A DNA stretch of 10,773 bases from Anaerolineae bacterium (GCA_019912905.1 JAIOHO010001005.1:1-10773); one strand, 5' to 3'; shown: positions 1-6,601, counted from the stretch's first letter. Notes: a model not told the origin generated them from the sequence alone. A program made the numbers and translations.

Positions 1-933
1 CGCCAGCAGCACCCGGTTCGAGAGCCGCATGTCCAGCGGCGCAAACAGGACCCGGCCCAGCACCTGCATAACGCCGATCGACCCGCTGGCCCAGGCTGCG
101 GCGCTGGCGCTGATGCCCGTGTCGATCAGGTAGGGGATGAAATGCACCCGAATCGCATCCGCAGCCAGATTGGACAGGCTGAACCCAGCGGCCAGCAGCC
201 AGAAGGTGCGGCTGTGCAGGATCTGTTTGAGGGAAATCGTATTCGGCGGGGCCGCAGGCACGGACTCCGATTTGACCTCGCCGTCGGGCAGCAGGCCCAG
301 GTCGTCGGGGCGGCGACGCAGGATGAGCGCGTGCAGCGGAATCGTGGTCAGGCCCAGAAAGATTGCCATCAGAACCAGCGCATCGCGCCAGCCGAAGGCA
401 TGCAGCAGCGCGTCCGACACAGGGATAAAAATGGTGCTGGCTAACCCAGCCGCCAGCGTGACCAGCGCCAGAGCCTGACTGCGCCGCCGGGTGAACCAGG
501 TCGTGACCACCGCAAAAGCGGGTTCGTACAGGACTGCGGCGGAACAGACCCCCAGGCCGATCCAGATCAGATAAAATGCGGCGAAACTGTGAACCTGCGA
601 CCAGGCCAGCACCAGCAGGCTGGCCGCGATGGAACCCAGGGTCATCAGCCAGCGCGCGCCGTGCCGGTCGATCCACGACCCGATGGGGAAAGCCATCGCC
701 CCGGCCACCAGCAGCGAGAGCGAAAACGCACCGGTCATCTCGGCACGGGACCAGCCCAATTCAGTTTCCATCGGGCTGATGAAGACCGAAAAAGCGTAAT
801 AGATGATGCCCCATGAAACTGTCTCGGTAATCGCCAGGGCCGCCGTGATGATCCAGCCGTAGTAGAGTGGAGGTCGGTGAGGAAGGAATCGCACCAGAAG
901 TGGCCCTGTCGGCTGCGCTGCTGGCGCAAGCAT
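1..933 (-). CDS. MFS transporter, C-terminus cut off by window edge
   Basis: Integral inner-membrane transporter of the major facilitator superfamily, probably moving a small organic solute by secondary transport; the substrate cannot be read from sequence. Translating the minus strand from the ATG at 933 gives 311 codons open to the window edge. About eight hydrophobic segments are visible, near residues 25-52, 66-88, 95-113, 117-138, 152-172, 185-206, 243-270 and 277-300. The loop between TM2 and TM3 carries the MFS signature GSWIDRHGAR (residues 85-94). The long polar loop at about 207-237 is the usual linker between six-helix halves. The visible part resembles the OFA/monocarboxylate-transporter-like branch, but sugar transport is possible given the neighbours. 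Roughly four helices are missing. No convincing Shine-Dalgarno precedes 933 and the frame stays open upstream, with TTG codons, so the start is uncertain. It is divergent from the aldo-keto reductase gene, which suggests shared regulation. Confidence 0.88.
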   Translation of the reverse strand, partial: MLAPAAQPTGPLLVRFLPHRPPLYYGWIITAALAITETVSWGIIYYAFSVFISPMETELGWSRAEMTGAFSLSLLVAGAMAFPIGSWIDRHGARWLMTLGSIAASLLVLAWSQVHSFAAFYLIWIGLGVCSAAVLYEPAFAVVTTWFTRRRSQALALVTLAAGLASTIFIPVSDALLHAFGWRDALVLMAIFLGLTTIPLHALILRRRPDDLGLLPDGEVKSESVPAAPPNTISLKQILHSRTFWLLAAGFSLSNLAADAIRVHFIPYLIDTGISASAAAWASGSIGVMQVLGRVLFAPLDMRLSNRVLLA

Positions 934-1049
934 ACTCGAAAGCCAGTGGTCCGGCAAGACGGTGCGTGGCAGTAGCGGCAAGGGGCACGATGCTATATAC
1001 TTTCCCGCGATTATAAAAAATAATTCCACCTGGATTTGCGAGGTAAAGG
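934..1049. promoter_or_regulatory. Divergent intergenic region with AT-rich promoter-like core
   Basis: This 116-base gap separates the leftward MFS gene from the rightward aldo-keto reductase and should hold both promoters. The core is an AT-rich island in GC-rich DNA. It has an ATTAT-AAAAA-ATAAT inverted repeat at 1010-1024, and on the minus strand a perfect TATAAT at 1015-1010, which could be the -10 box of the MFS gene. TATATACT (994-1001) and TATAAA (1013-1018) are -10-like candidates for the plus strand. I see no good -35 box at the expected spacing on either strand, so the promoters are suggested rather than shown. The small inverted repeat could be an operator for a local regulator. 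Confidence 0.4.
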
Positions 1050-2012
1050 TTGAGTACACTCCCCACTGCGCGCGTGGGTTATACCGCCCTGCGGGTGCCC
1101 GTCATCGGCCTGGGCACAGCTCCACTCGGCTACGCCTGGTCCGATGTCTCCGAGTCGCAGGCCATCGAAACGGTGCATTACGCGCTGGATCACGGCGTCA
1201 CCTTTCTGGATACCGCTCCCTGGTACGACGCCTGTCTCATCGAAGAACGCTTGGGCCGGGCGCTGGCCGGGGTTCCCCGCGACAGTTACGTGCTGGCGAC
1301 CAAGGTCGGACGCCTGTTCACGCCGGACAAGCATCCGGTGCTCGATTTTTCGCGCGCGGGCGTGCAGCGCAGTATCGAAGGCAGTCTGGAACGCCTTCAG
1401 GTCGATCAGGTCGATATTCTGCACATCCACGCCCCCGAAACCCCGGAGCAGTATCGTCAGGCGGTCGAGGAGGCTTATCCCTTGCTGGCCGATATGCGGC
1501 GGCAGGGGATGATCCGAGCGGTGGGCGTGGGCGAAAATCACTGGCAGCCGCTGGTCGAGTTCGCCCGTGATGGTCATTTCGACTGTTTCCTGCTGGCCGG
1601 GCGTTATACCCTGCTGGAACAGGGCGCACTGCATGCCCTCGACGAATTCTATGGACAGGCGATCAGCGTGTTTGGTGCGGGCGTGTACAACACAGGCATT
1701 CTGGCGCACGGCACCGCCAAAGATGTGGTCTGGTATCAATACAAACAGGCCACCAGCGAAATCATCACGCGGACGCGGCGCATCGAAATGGCCTGTGAGC
1801 GTCACGGCGTGCCGCTGCGGGCCGCCGCGGTCCAGTTCGTCAAGGCGCACCCGGCAATCACGGCGCTGGTAATCGGCGCGGAATCCGCCCAGCAGTTGGA
1901 GGAGAGCATCGAGGCGCTGCACACACCGATCCCGGATGCGTTCTGGTACGAACTGCGGTCGGCGGGCCTGGTCGATGGACACGCGCCGCTGCCGGTCCAG
2001 CCTGCATCGTGA
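1050..2012 (+). CDS. Aldo-keto reductase, aldose 1-dehydrogenase type
   Basis: Cytoplasmic NAD(P)-dependent oxidoreductase of the aldo-keto reductase superfamily, 320 residues. It most resembles the D-threo-aldose 1-dehydrogenase / L-fucose dehydrogenase / pyridoxal 4-dehydrogenase group (AKR15-like), which oxidises the C1 hydroxyl of an aldose to a lactone. Seen directly: the N-terminal strand VIGLGTAPLG; FLDTAPWY with Asp54 and Tyr59; LATKVGR with Lys85; and DILHIH with His127. This is a complete Asp-Tyr-Lys-His tetrad. A C-terminal NAD(P)-binding region follows (AITALVIGAESAQQLEE, about 269-285). The start is TTG: an in-frame TAA lies at 1044-1046, so nothing further upstream is possible, and GAGGT at 1040-1044 sits 5 bases before it. 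It is divergent from the transporter and 116 bases ahead of the aldolase-like gene, in keeping with sugar oxidation. The family is sure; the exact substrate is not. Confidence 0.9.
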   Translation: MSTLPTARVGYTALRVPVIGLGTAPLGYAWSDVSESQAIETVHYALDHGVTFLDTAPWYDACLIEERLGRALAGVPRDSYVLATKVGRLFTPDKHPVLDFSRAGVQRSIEGSLERLQVDQVDILHIHAPETPEQYRQAVEEAYPLLADMRRQGMIRAVGVGENHWQPLVEFARDGHFDCFLLAGRYTLLEQGALHALDEFYGQAISVFGAGVYNTGILAHGTAKDVVWYQYKQATSEIITRTRRIEMACERHGVPLRAAAVQFVKAHPAITALVIGAESAQQLEESIEALHTPIPDAFWYELRSAGLVDGHAPLPVQPAS

Positions 2013-2031
2013 GTCCACCGCGTTCAGCAGA

Positions 2032-2050
2032 CCAGGTGAGGAGCGCCTGG
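2032..2050 (+). other. Small hairpin in the gap after the aldo-keto reductase
   Basis: CCAGGTG at 2032-2038 can pair with CGCCTGG at 2044-2050 (seven pairs, one of them G-T) around a five-base loop. It lies 20 bases after the aldo-keto reductase stop. No T-run follows (AAAAAG does), so it is not a standard intrinsic terminator. It could be an RNA 3' end structure or chance. Confidence 0.25.
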
Positions 2051-2095
2051 AAAAAGCGATCAATCCTTATTTTCGTTTCCGGCATCCCGGCACTC

Positions 2096-2128
2096 TGACT
2101 TACAATCGGGTTATTTGAGGAGAAAATC
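2096..2128 (+). promoter_or_regulatory. Possible promoter and strong ribosome site before the aldolase-like gene
   Basis: The 116-base gap 2013-2128 ends with TACAAT at 2101-2106, a fair -10 match placed 22 bases before the ATG. No clear -35 box lies upstream at the normal distance. GAGGAG at 2117-2122 is a strong Shine-Dalgarno six bases before the ATG at 2129. The gap and the -10-like box suggest that the genes from 2129 onward may have their own promoter rather than depending on the aldo-keto reductase transcript. Confidence 0.35.
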
Positions 2129-2923
2129 ATGGCTGAAGATCTGACTGATGTGCAATTAATTCCCCCGAAGAATATGCAGCTCCCGATCGAAGGTCCGGCC
2201 TACGACCGTCCTGACGCCCAGTTGATCGAAGACTTGCAGATCGTCGGCAGCGCCACGGCCAGCGCCATGCTGCACCGGATGGGCATCCGCCAGACATTCA
2301 TTCAGGGGCCGCTGCCGCGCAAACCAGGGTCGAAAGTCGTCGGCAGCGCGATCACCCTGCAATTTATGCCGCAGCGCGAAGACGTAGCTTCGGGTCAGGC
2401 ACAGGAAAATGTCGAAAAGCGCACAGCGCTGTGGGCGGTTTTTGCCGATGTGAAGCCAGGGGACATCCTGTGCGTGCAGGCGTTCGGCGATCTGTATACC
2501 GGCTGTCTGGGTGAAATGCTGGCGACTTTTTTCAAGACGCAGGGTGGCATCGGCATCGTCGTCGATGGCTGCGTGCGCGATTGGCCGCACATCCAGGAGA
2601 TCGACATTCCGCTGTGGACCAAGGGCTTTACCCCTAATTTCGCCTCGCAGTCGCATCTGTTCCCCTGGGCGTATAACGTGCCAGTGGCAGTCGGCGGGGT
2701 GCTGATCCTGCCGGGCGACATCATCATTGCTGACGATGACGGCGCAGTGGTCGTCCCGGCGCAGATGGCCTCCATCGTCGCCCAGAAAACCCGCGAGCAC
2801 GAAGACTGGGAAACCTTCAGCCGCATGAAGCTGACGGAAGGCGGCTCGCTGTATAAGTATTACCCGCTCAATGAAGAAGGGCGGCGGGAATATGAGGCGT
2901 GGAGGCAGCAGCGCGAGTCTTGA
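2129..2923 (+). CDS. RraA-like / HMG aldolase family protein
   Basis: A 264-residue cytoplasmic protein of the RraA/MenG-like fold. Many members are class II (metal-dependent) pyruvate aldolases that cleave 4-hydroxy-4-methyl-2-oxoglutarate or related 2-keto acids; others, such as E. coli RraA, bind RNase E without catalysis. The aldolase signature is present: GEMLATFF at 128-135, then VVDGCVRDWPHI with Arg150-Asp151 about 20 residues later, and the family's ILPGDIIIADDDGAVVVP stretch (193-210). Because the Arg-Asp pair is kept, an active aldolase is more likely than an RNase regulator. It is longer than classic RraA (about 160 residues), with roughly 30 extra N-terminal residues and a charged C-terminal tail (about 220-264). 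The ATG has GAGGAG six bases upstream. Its stop overlaps the start region of the next gene, implying translational coupling. In context it may cleave a 2-keto-3-deoxy sugar acid, which is inference. Confidence 0.87.
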   Translation: MAEDLTDVQLIPPKNMQLPIEGPAYDRPDAQLIEDLQIVGSATASAMLHRMGIRQTFIQGPLPRKPGSKVVGSAITLQFMPQREDVASGQAQENVEKRTALWAVFADVKPGDILCVQAFGDLYTGCLGEMLATFFKTQGGIGIVVDGCVRDWPHIQEIDIPLWTKGFTPNFASQSHLFPWAYNVPVAVGGVLILPGDIIIADDDGAVVVPAQMASIVAQKTREHEDWETFSRMKLTEGGSLYKYYPLNEEGRREYEAWRQQRES

Positions 2924-3507
2924 GCACGGGCGACATTTTTCAGATCGGGCTGATTGCAGCCGGTGGCGTGCTGATTTTCGTCGGGGATAAAATCCATGTC
3001 CCCAACCTGCTCAACCTGGGGGTAGCCACCATCGGTTTCGGTGTCGTGGCGATGGGCGCTGGGGCAGTGCTCAAGCGGCGCATCGAGTTCAGAGAAAAGA
3101 ATCGTGCCGTCGGCGTCACCTATCGGGGCCTGGCAGCGGCGGCCTGGGGTTTGCTGCTGGCCCTCTTTGGAGTGGCGATAATGGGTGCAGCAGCGGCGTC
3201 TGTGCTGGGCATGCGCGATGCGCTGCTGGAGGTGGTCAAAGCTCATCCCGGCCTGCTCGTGGCTCCGCTCGGCCTGGTCATGATTCTGCGCGGGATCGCC
3301 GGAGTCATCGGCCCGGACGACACGCGCCGATCCATCTGGTCCGCGCTTTCCCAGGCAGTCTATCGCTTCGGCGGATTGATCCTGCTGGCGTTTGGCGTGC
3401 TGACCGTCGTACTGGCGATCTGGGATCTGCGCAGCCCAGGTACGCTCCGGCGCCTGGTCGAGTCTCTCGCCAGCAGCGCACTTGCCCTGTTGGAACAGGT
3501 AGGATAA
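2899..3507 (+). CDS. Hypothetical five-helix membrane protein
   Basis: I do not recognise a named family. The 202-residue product (from GTG at 2899) is very hydrophobic, with about five membrane segments near residues 12-29, 39-58, 76-102, 117-137 and 156-176. They are linked by short basic or polar loops such as LKRRIEFREKNR (58-69) and DDTRRS (140-145). It has no obvious signal peptide, catalytic motif or transporter signature. The start is unsure. GTG at 2899 lies inside the end of the aldolase-like gene and its GAGG (2894-2897) is too close. TTG at 2920 overlaps that gene's TGA (TTGA) and would remove seven residues, but the GGAGG at 2901-2905 is then 14 bases away. Either way the two genes overlap, so translation is probably coupled. 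It is followed after 43 bases by the TIM-barrel gene. It might be an accessory membrane protein or just a passenger in the operon. Confidence 0.75.
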   Translation: MEAAARVLSTGDIFQIGLIAAGGVLIFVGDKIHVPNLLNLGVATIGFGVVAMGAGAVLKRRIEFREKNRAVGVTYRGLAAAAWGLLLALFGVAIMGAAAASVLGMRDALLEVVKAHPGLLVAPLGLVMILRGIAGVIGPDDTRRSIWSALSQAVYRFGGLILLAFGVLTVVLAIWDLRSPGTLRRLVESLASSALALLEQVG

Positions 3508-3550
3508 ATCTATTTTCTGGTCTCTCATTGAAAAGGAAATGGAACACACC

Positions 3551-4420
3551 ATGAACACACGTACCGGCAATTTCCCGATCGGCTGGCGGCGGCGCAACTT
3601 CGACTGGGAAAAGAACATGGACCCGATGATCGCCTGGGCGAAAGCCAACGATCTGGGGTTGATCGACGTGGGCCGCGACGGAGAAACCAGCGCCAAAGCG
3701 GTCATCGACGCCGGGCTGAAAGTCGGCTCGGCAGACCTGGCCGTTTGGGAAGCGATGATTTCGGCAGATAAGGGCAAGCGGAAAGAGGCCGTCGCCCAGA
3801 ACGCGGAATACATCAAAAACGTGGCGGCGCTGGGTGTGAGCAACTTCTTTATGTGCATGCTGCCAGAAAACCGGGATGGCGGGCGGGCGGAAAACTTCGG
3901 CTATATGGTCGAAAGCTACGGCGAACTGGCCCCGGCCTTCGAAGCGGCGGGCGCGCATCTGGTCATCGAAGGCTGGCCCGGCCCCGCCTCGCTGGTCTGC
4001 ACGCCGGAAACTTACGGCGCGTTCTTCGAGCAGGTGCCGTCGATGGCAATGGGCGTCAACTATGACCCGTCGCACCTGCTGCGCATGGGCATCGACCCGC
4101 TGCGTTTCCTGCGCGAGTTTAAGGACCGGGTCTATCACGTGCATGGCAAGGACTGCATGATCATTCAGGAAAATCAGTACCGCTATGGCAACCTGCAAGA
4201 GCCGACCTTCGGCCAGAAATTCGGCTACGGCGCGATGCACTGGCGCTACACCATCCCCGGCCACGGCCTGACCGATTGGATCGAGGTCTTCACGATTTTG
4301 AAAAATAACGGCTACCGCGGTGCAGTTTGCATCGAACTGGAAGATCATTATTTCGACAAGACGGATGAAGCCACGCAGTTGGGCGTGCTGCAAGGCGCGC
4401 GCTTCCTGACCGGCTGCTGA
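3551..4420 (+). CDS. Sugar phosphate isomerase/epimerase-like TIM-barrel enzyme
   Basis: A 289-residue cytoplasmic enzyme of the xylose isomerase-like / AP endonuclease family 2 TIM barrel. These use a divalent metal to isomerise or epimerise keto sugars, and some act as dehydratases or lyases. Likely metal and catalytic residues are in place: Glu140 in LVIEGWPGP, Asp172 and His175 in NYDPSHLL, His198 in VYHVHGKD, and Glu262 in VCIELED. An insertion of about 40 residues (roughly 200-240, rich in Tyr, Gly and Gln) follows the His198 strand and probably caps the active site. I chose ATG 3551 over the in-frame ATG at 3539, because AGGA at 3534-3537 is only one base from 3539, while GGA at 3541-3543 is seven bases from 3551. 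No signal peptide is seen. It sits between a membrane protein and a glycoside hydrolase, which supports a sugar substrate; the exact reaction is unknown. Confidence 0.88.
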   Translation: MNTRTGNFPIGWRRRNFDWEKNMDPMIAWAKANDLGLIDVGRDGETSAKAVIDAGLKVGSADLAVWEAMISADKGKRKEAVAQNAEYIKNVAALGVSNFFMCMLPENRDGGRAENFGYMVESYGELAPAFEAAGAHLVIEGWPGPASLVCTPETYGAFFEQVPSMAMGVNYDPSHLLRMGIDPLRFLREFKDRVYHVHGKDCMIIQENQYRYGNLQEPTFGQKFGYGAMHWRYTIPGHGLTDWIEVFTILKNNGYRGAVCIELEDHYFDKTDEATQLGVLQGARFLTGC

Positions 4421-4431
4421 TTGTGAATCAT

Positions 4432-4462
4432 GGGCGGGTTGATCGACAGCCCGCCCCATTTT
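4432..4462 (+). terminator. Intergenic GC hairpin with T-rich tail, possible partial terminator
   Basis: GGGCGGG at 4432-4438 pairs perfectly with CCCGCCC at 4450-4456 around an 11-base loop, followed by CATTTTA. It lies in the 66-base gap between the TIM-barrel gene and the glycoside hydrolase. The tail holds only four consecutive T residues, so read-through is likely. It may lower expression of the hydrolase or protect the 3' end of the upstream message. The hydrolase ribosome site (4475-4479) lies beyond it and is not covered. Confidence 0.5.
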
Positions 4463-4486
4463 ATGGAAGGATGCAGGAGTATCGGC

Positions 4487-6496
4487 ATGTCCGAATTACC
4501 ATTTCGCCAGGTCCACCTGGATTTCCACACCTCCCCGGCCATTCCCGGCGTCGGGGAAGATTTTGACCCGGAGGAGTTCATCCGCACGTTGCAGCTCGGC
4601 CACGTGAACTCCATCACCGTGTTCGCCAAGTGCCATCACGGTTACAGCTATTACCCGACCGAGATTGGCACGGTCCATCCCTCGCTCAAGCGCGATCTGC
4701 TGGGCGAGATGGTGGAAGCCTGCCACAAAGCGGGCATCCGCGTGTGCGCCTATACCACCGTCACCTGGGACGAACTCGCCTGGGAAACTCACCCGGAATG
4801 GCGGCAGTTGACCGCCGCAGGCAGCATCGCCGGACCCTCGAATTCACCAGTCAAGCCCGGCTGGAAGAATCTCGACATGAACACCGGCTACGGCGATTAC
4901 GTGATCGCCCAGATCGAGGAGGTGATCGACCGCTACGACGTGGCCGAAATCTTCATCGACATTGCCAGTTACATCGGGCCACCACCCGGCGACCCGCATA
5001 CCCTCCAGCAGATGATCGCGGACGGCTACGATCCCGACGATCCGCAGCAGAGGACCCTGTACGCTCTTGAGCTGGAACGACGCTTTATCAACCGCTGCAC
5101 GGCGGCGATCCGCACCAAAGCGCCGGAGATGGGCATCTTCTACAACAGCCGCCTGAAAATGGAATTTGACCCGGCGCTGGGCAACCGCCCGGAAATGAAC
5201 AACTTCACCCACCTGGAAATCGAATCGCTGCCCGGTGGTTCCTGGGGCTACAACCATTTTCCGCTGTACGTTCGCTACTACGAAACCTTCGATACCGCGC
5301 TGGTCGCCATGACCGGGCGCTTCCATACGACATGGGGCGATTTCGGCGGCCTGCGCAACCGCGCTGCGCTGGAATTTGAGTGCTTCCAGGGGTTGGCGCA
5401 CGGCGCAAAAATCAGCATCGGCGATCAGTTGTACCCGCGTGGACGGCTGGATGAAGCTGTGTACCAGCGCATCGGCGAAGTATATGCTCAGGTTGAGGAA
5501 CGCGAAGCCTGGGTCGAAGATTCTGTGGGCCTGCCGGAGATCGGCGTCCTCACAGCCAGCGGCGGCCTGGGCGTGCGCGGCGGCGAGATTCCGCTGCAAG
5601 ACTTGGGGACGCTGCACGTGCTGGAGCAGCTCAAACACCAGTTCGTCTATCTGGACGCCGGGAGCGATTTTTCGCCGTATGCCGTCGTCGTGCTGCCGGA
5701 TGGCGTCGCGATCACGCCGGACATGGGCGAACGGCTGCGGAGTTACGTGGCTCAGGGCGGCAAACTGCTGATCTGTGGGCGCGCCGGGCTGAAAGCCGAT
5801 GGCAGCAATTACGAACTGGCAGACCTGATGGGGGCGCATTACGGCGGCCCGGCGGAATTCACGCCGGATTATCTGATCCTATCCGATGAGCTGAGTGAGA
5901 ACGTCGAATCGATGGCGCACTCCTGCGAACTGGCGGGCGTCCGGCTGCTGCCGGAAACTGGCGTGGAGGTGCTGGCCTATGCAGGCAAGCCCTACTTTAA
6001 CCGCACCTGGCAGCATTTCTGCTCGCATCAGTACACCCCGCTCGATGGGCCATCCGACGAGCCAGCCATCCTCCAGAACGGCGGCGTCATCACCCTCGCC
6101 CGACCTCTGTTCAGCGAGTATGCACAGTCGGCCAAGCGGGTGCACAAACAGGTGATCGCCAACTGTCTGAGCCGCCTGCTGCCCCAGCCGCGTGTCATCG
6201 CCCACAACCTGCCCAGCACGGCCATCGTGACCGTGCGCCGCCAGAATCAGGATCTGATCGTGCATGTACTGCACTACGTCCACCAGCGGCGCGGCCAGGT
6301 GCTGGATGTAATCGAGGATGTGCTGGCGCTGCATCACATTGAACTGAGCATCCGGGCCGAGCGTGAGCCGGCCCTGGTTGAGATGGTACCGGAACAGGCA
6401 CATCTGCCCTTCGCCTATAGCGATGGCTACGCGCGCTTCACCGTGCCGGGCGTCAACGGCTACCAGATCGTGCGGCTGGCCGGGGCTGCGGGCTGA
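4487..6496 (+). CDS. Putative glycoside hydrolase with beta-galactosidase trimerisation region
   Basis: A 669-residue protein with three parts. The first is a TIM-barrel glycoside hydrolase domain (about 5-335) resembling the hypothetical hydrolase family GHL6 / alpha-L-fucosidase-like proteins. The second is an alpha/beta domain like the trimerisation domain of GH42 beta-galactosidases (about 350-560, with VVVLPDGVAITPDMGERLRSYV then GGKLLICG). The third is a C-terminal beta-rich domain (about 570-669). Candidate catalytic acids are Asp158 in IFIDIASY and Glu244/Glu246 in HLEIESLPGGSWGY; these are inferred from position, not proven. No signal peptide is visible, so it likely acts on imported oligosaccharides or glycosides in the cytoplasm. 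ATG 4487 has AGGAG at 4475-4479, seven bases upstream. An in-frame ATG at 4430 would start within the intergenic hairpin and has no ribosome site, so I rejected it. It is the last gene of the rightward series and ends just before a strong terminator. Substrate unknown. Confidence 0.82.
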   Translation: MSELPFRQVHLDFHTSPAIPGVGEDFDPEEFIRTLQLGHVNSITVFAKCHHGYSYYPTEIGTVHPSLKRDLLGEMVEACHKAGIRVCAYTTVTWDELAWETHPEWRQLTAAGSIAGPSNSPVKPGWKNLDMNTGYGDYVIAQIEEVIDRYDVAEIFIDIASYIGPPPGDPHTLQQMIADGYDPDDPQQRTLYALELERRFINRCTAAIRTKAPEMGIFYNSRLKMEFDPALGNRPEMNNFTHLEIESLPGGSWGYNHFPLYVRYYETFDTALVAMTGRFHTTWGDFGGLRNRAALEFECFQGLAHGAKISIGDQLYPRGRLDEAVYQRIGEVYAQVEEREAWVEDSVGLPEIGVLTASGGLGVRGGEIPLQDLGTLHVLEQLKHQFVYLDAGSDFSPYAVVVLPDGVAITPDMGERLRSYVAQGGKLLICGRAGLKADGSNYELADLMGAHYGGPAEFTPDYLILSDELSENVESMAHSCELAGVRLLPETGVEVLAYAGKPYFNRTWQHFCSHQYTPLDGPSDEPAILQNGGVITLARPLFSEYAQSAKRVHKQVIANCLSRLLPQPRVIAHNLPSTAIVTVRRQNQDLIVHVLHYVHQRRGQVLDVIEDVLALHHIELSIRAEREPALVEMVPEQAHLPFAYSDGYARFTVPGVNGYQIVRLAGAAG

Positions 6497-6500
6497 GTCC

Positions 6501-6601
6501 AACTACCGGAATTGCAGTAAAAAAGCTAAGGGGCGCGGTCGGTTGCCGTGCCCCTTTTTATTTTGTTGTATTGACCGGCAAGCTGTCGGGACACGGTAGT
6601 T
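6501..6601. repeat. 8-base inverted repeat flanking the terminator
   Basis: AACTACCG at 6501-6508 and CGGTAGTT at 6594-6601 are perfect inverted copies that enclose the terminator. As RNA they could form an outer stem closing a larger structure around the terminator hairpin. An eight-base match over this distance can also arise by chance. Confidence 0.35.
6519..6565. terminator. Bidirectional intrinsic terminator between convergent genes
   Basis: The stem pairs AAGGGGCGCGG (6528-6538) with CCGTGCCCCTT (6546-6556), 11 pairs with one G-T, around a seven-base loop. On the right it runs into T5-A-T4 (6555-6564); on the left it is preceded by AAAAAA (6519-6524), which reads as a T-run on the minus strand. 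It therefore fits both the glycoside hydrolase gene arriving from the left and the peptidase gene arriving from the right, and it lies centrally in the gap 6497-6626. Confidence 0.88.

Noticed and set aside
137..478. Short plus-strand open frames opposite the transporter
   Set aside because: They are antisense to a convincing MFS protein with a signature loop, and show Arg/Ser/Ala-rich shadow composition.
1011..2063. Open frame of 350 codons on the minus strand over the aldo-keto reductase
   Set aside because: The plus-strand product has a full catalytic tetrad; the antisense frame has no family features.
3539..3550. ATG at 3539 as the start of the TIM-barrel gene
   Set aside because: The nearest Shine-Dalgarno-like AGGA is only one base away, too close to work; the ATG at 3551 has better spacing.
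2860..3858. Open frame of 332 codons on the minus strand over the membrane protein
   Set aside because: The plus-strand frame gives a coherent five-helix pattern and an operon-like overlap; the antisense product is a low-complexity shadow.
3305..4459. Open frame of 384 codons on the minus strand across the membrane protein and TIM-barrel genes
   Set aside because: It is antisense to two genes on the plus strand and has no motif; long shadow frames are common in this GC-rich sequence.
4430..4486. Upstream ATG at 4430 as the start of the glycoside hydrolase
   Set aside because: It would place the start within the intergenic hairpin without a ribosome site, whereas 4487 has AGGAG at good spacing.
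4844..5839. Open frame of 331 codons on the minus strand within the glycoside hydrolase
   Set aside because: It is antisense to a clear multidomain enzyme, with shadow-like composition.
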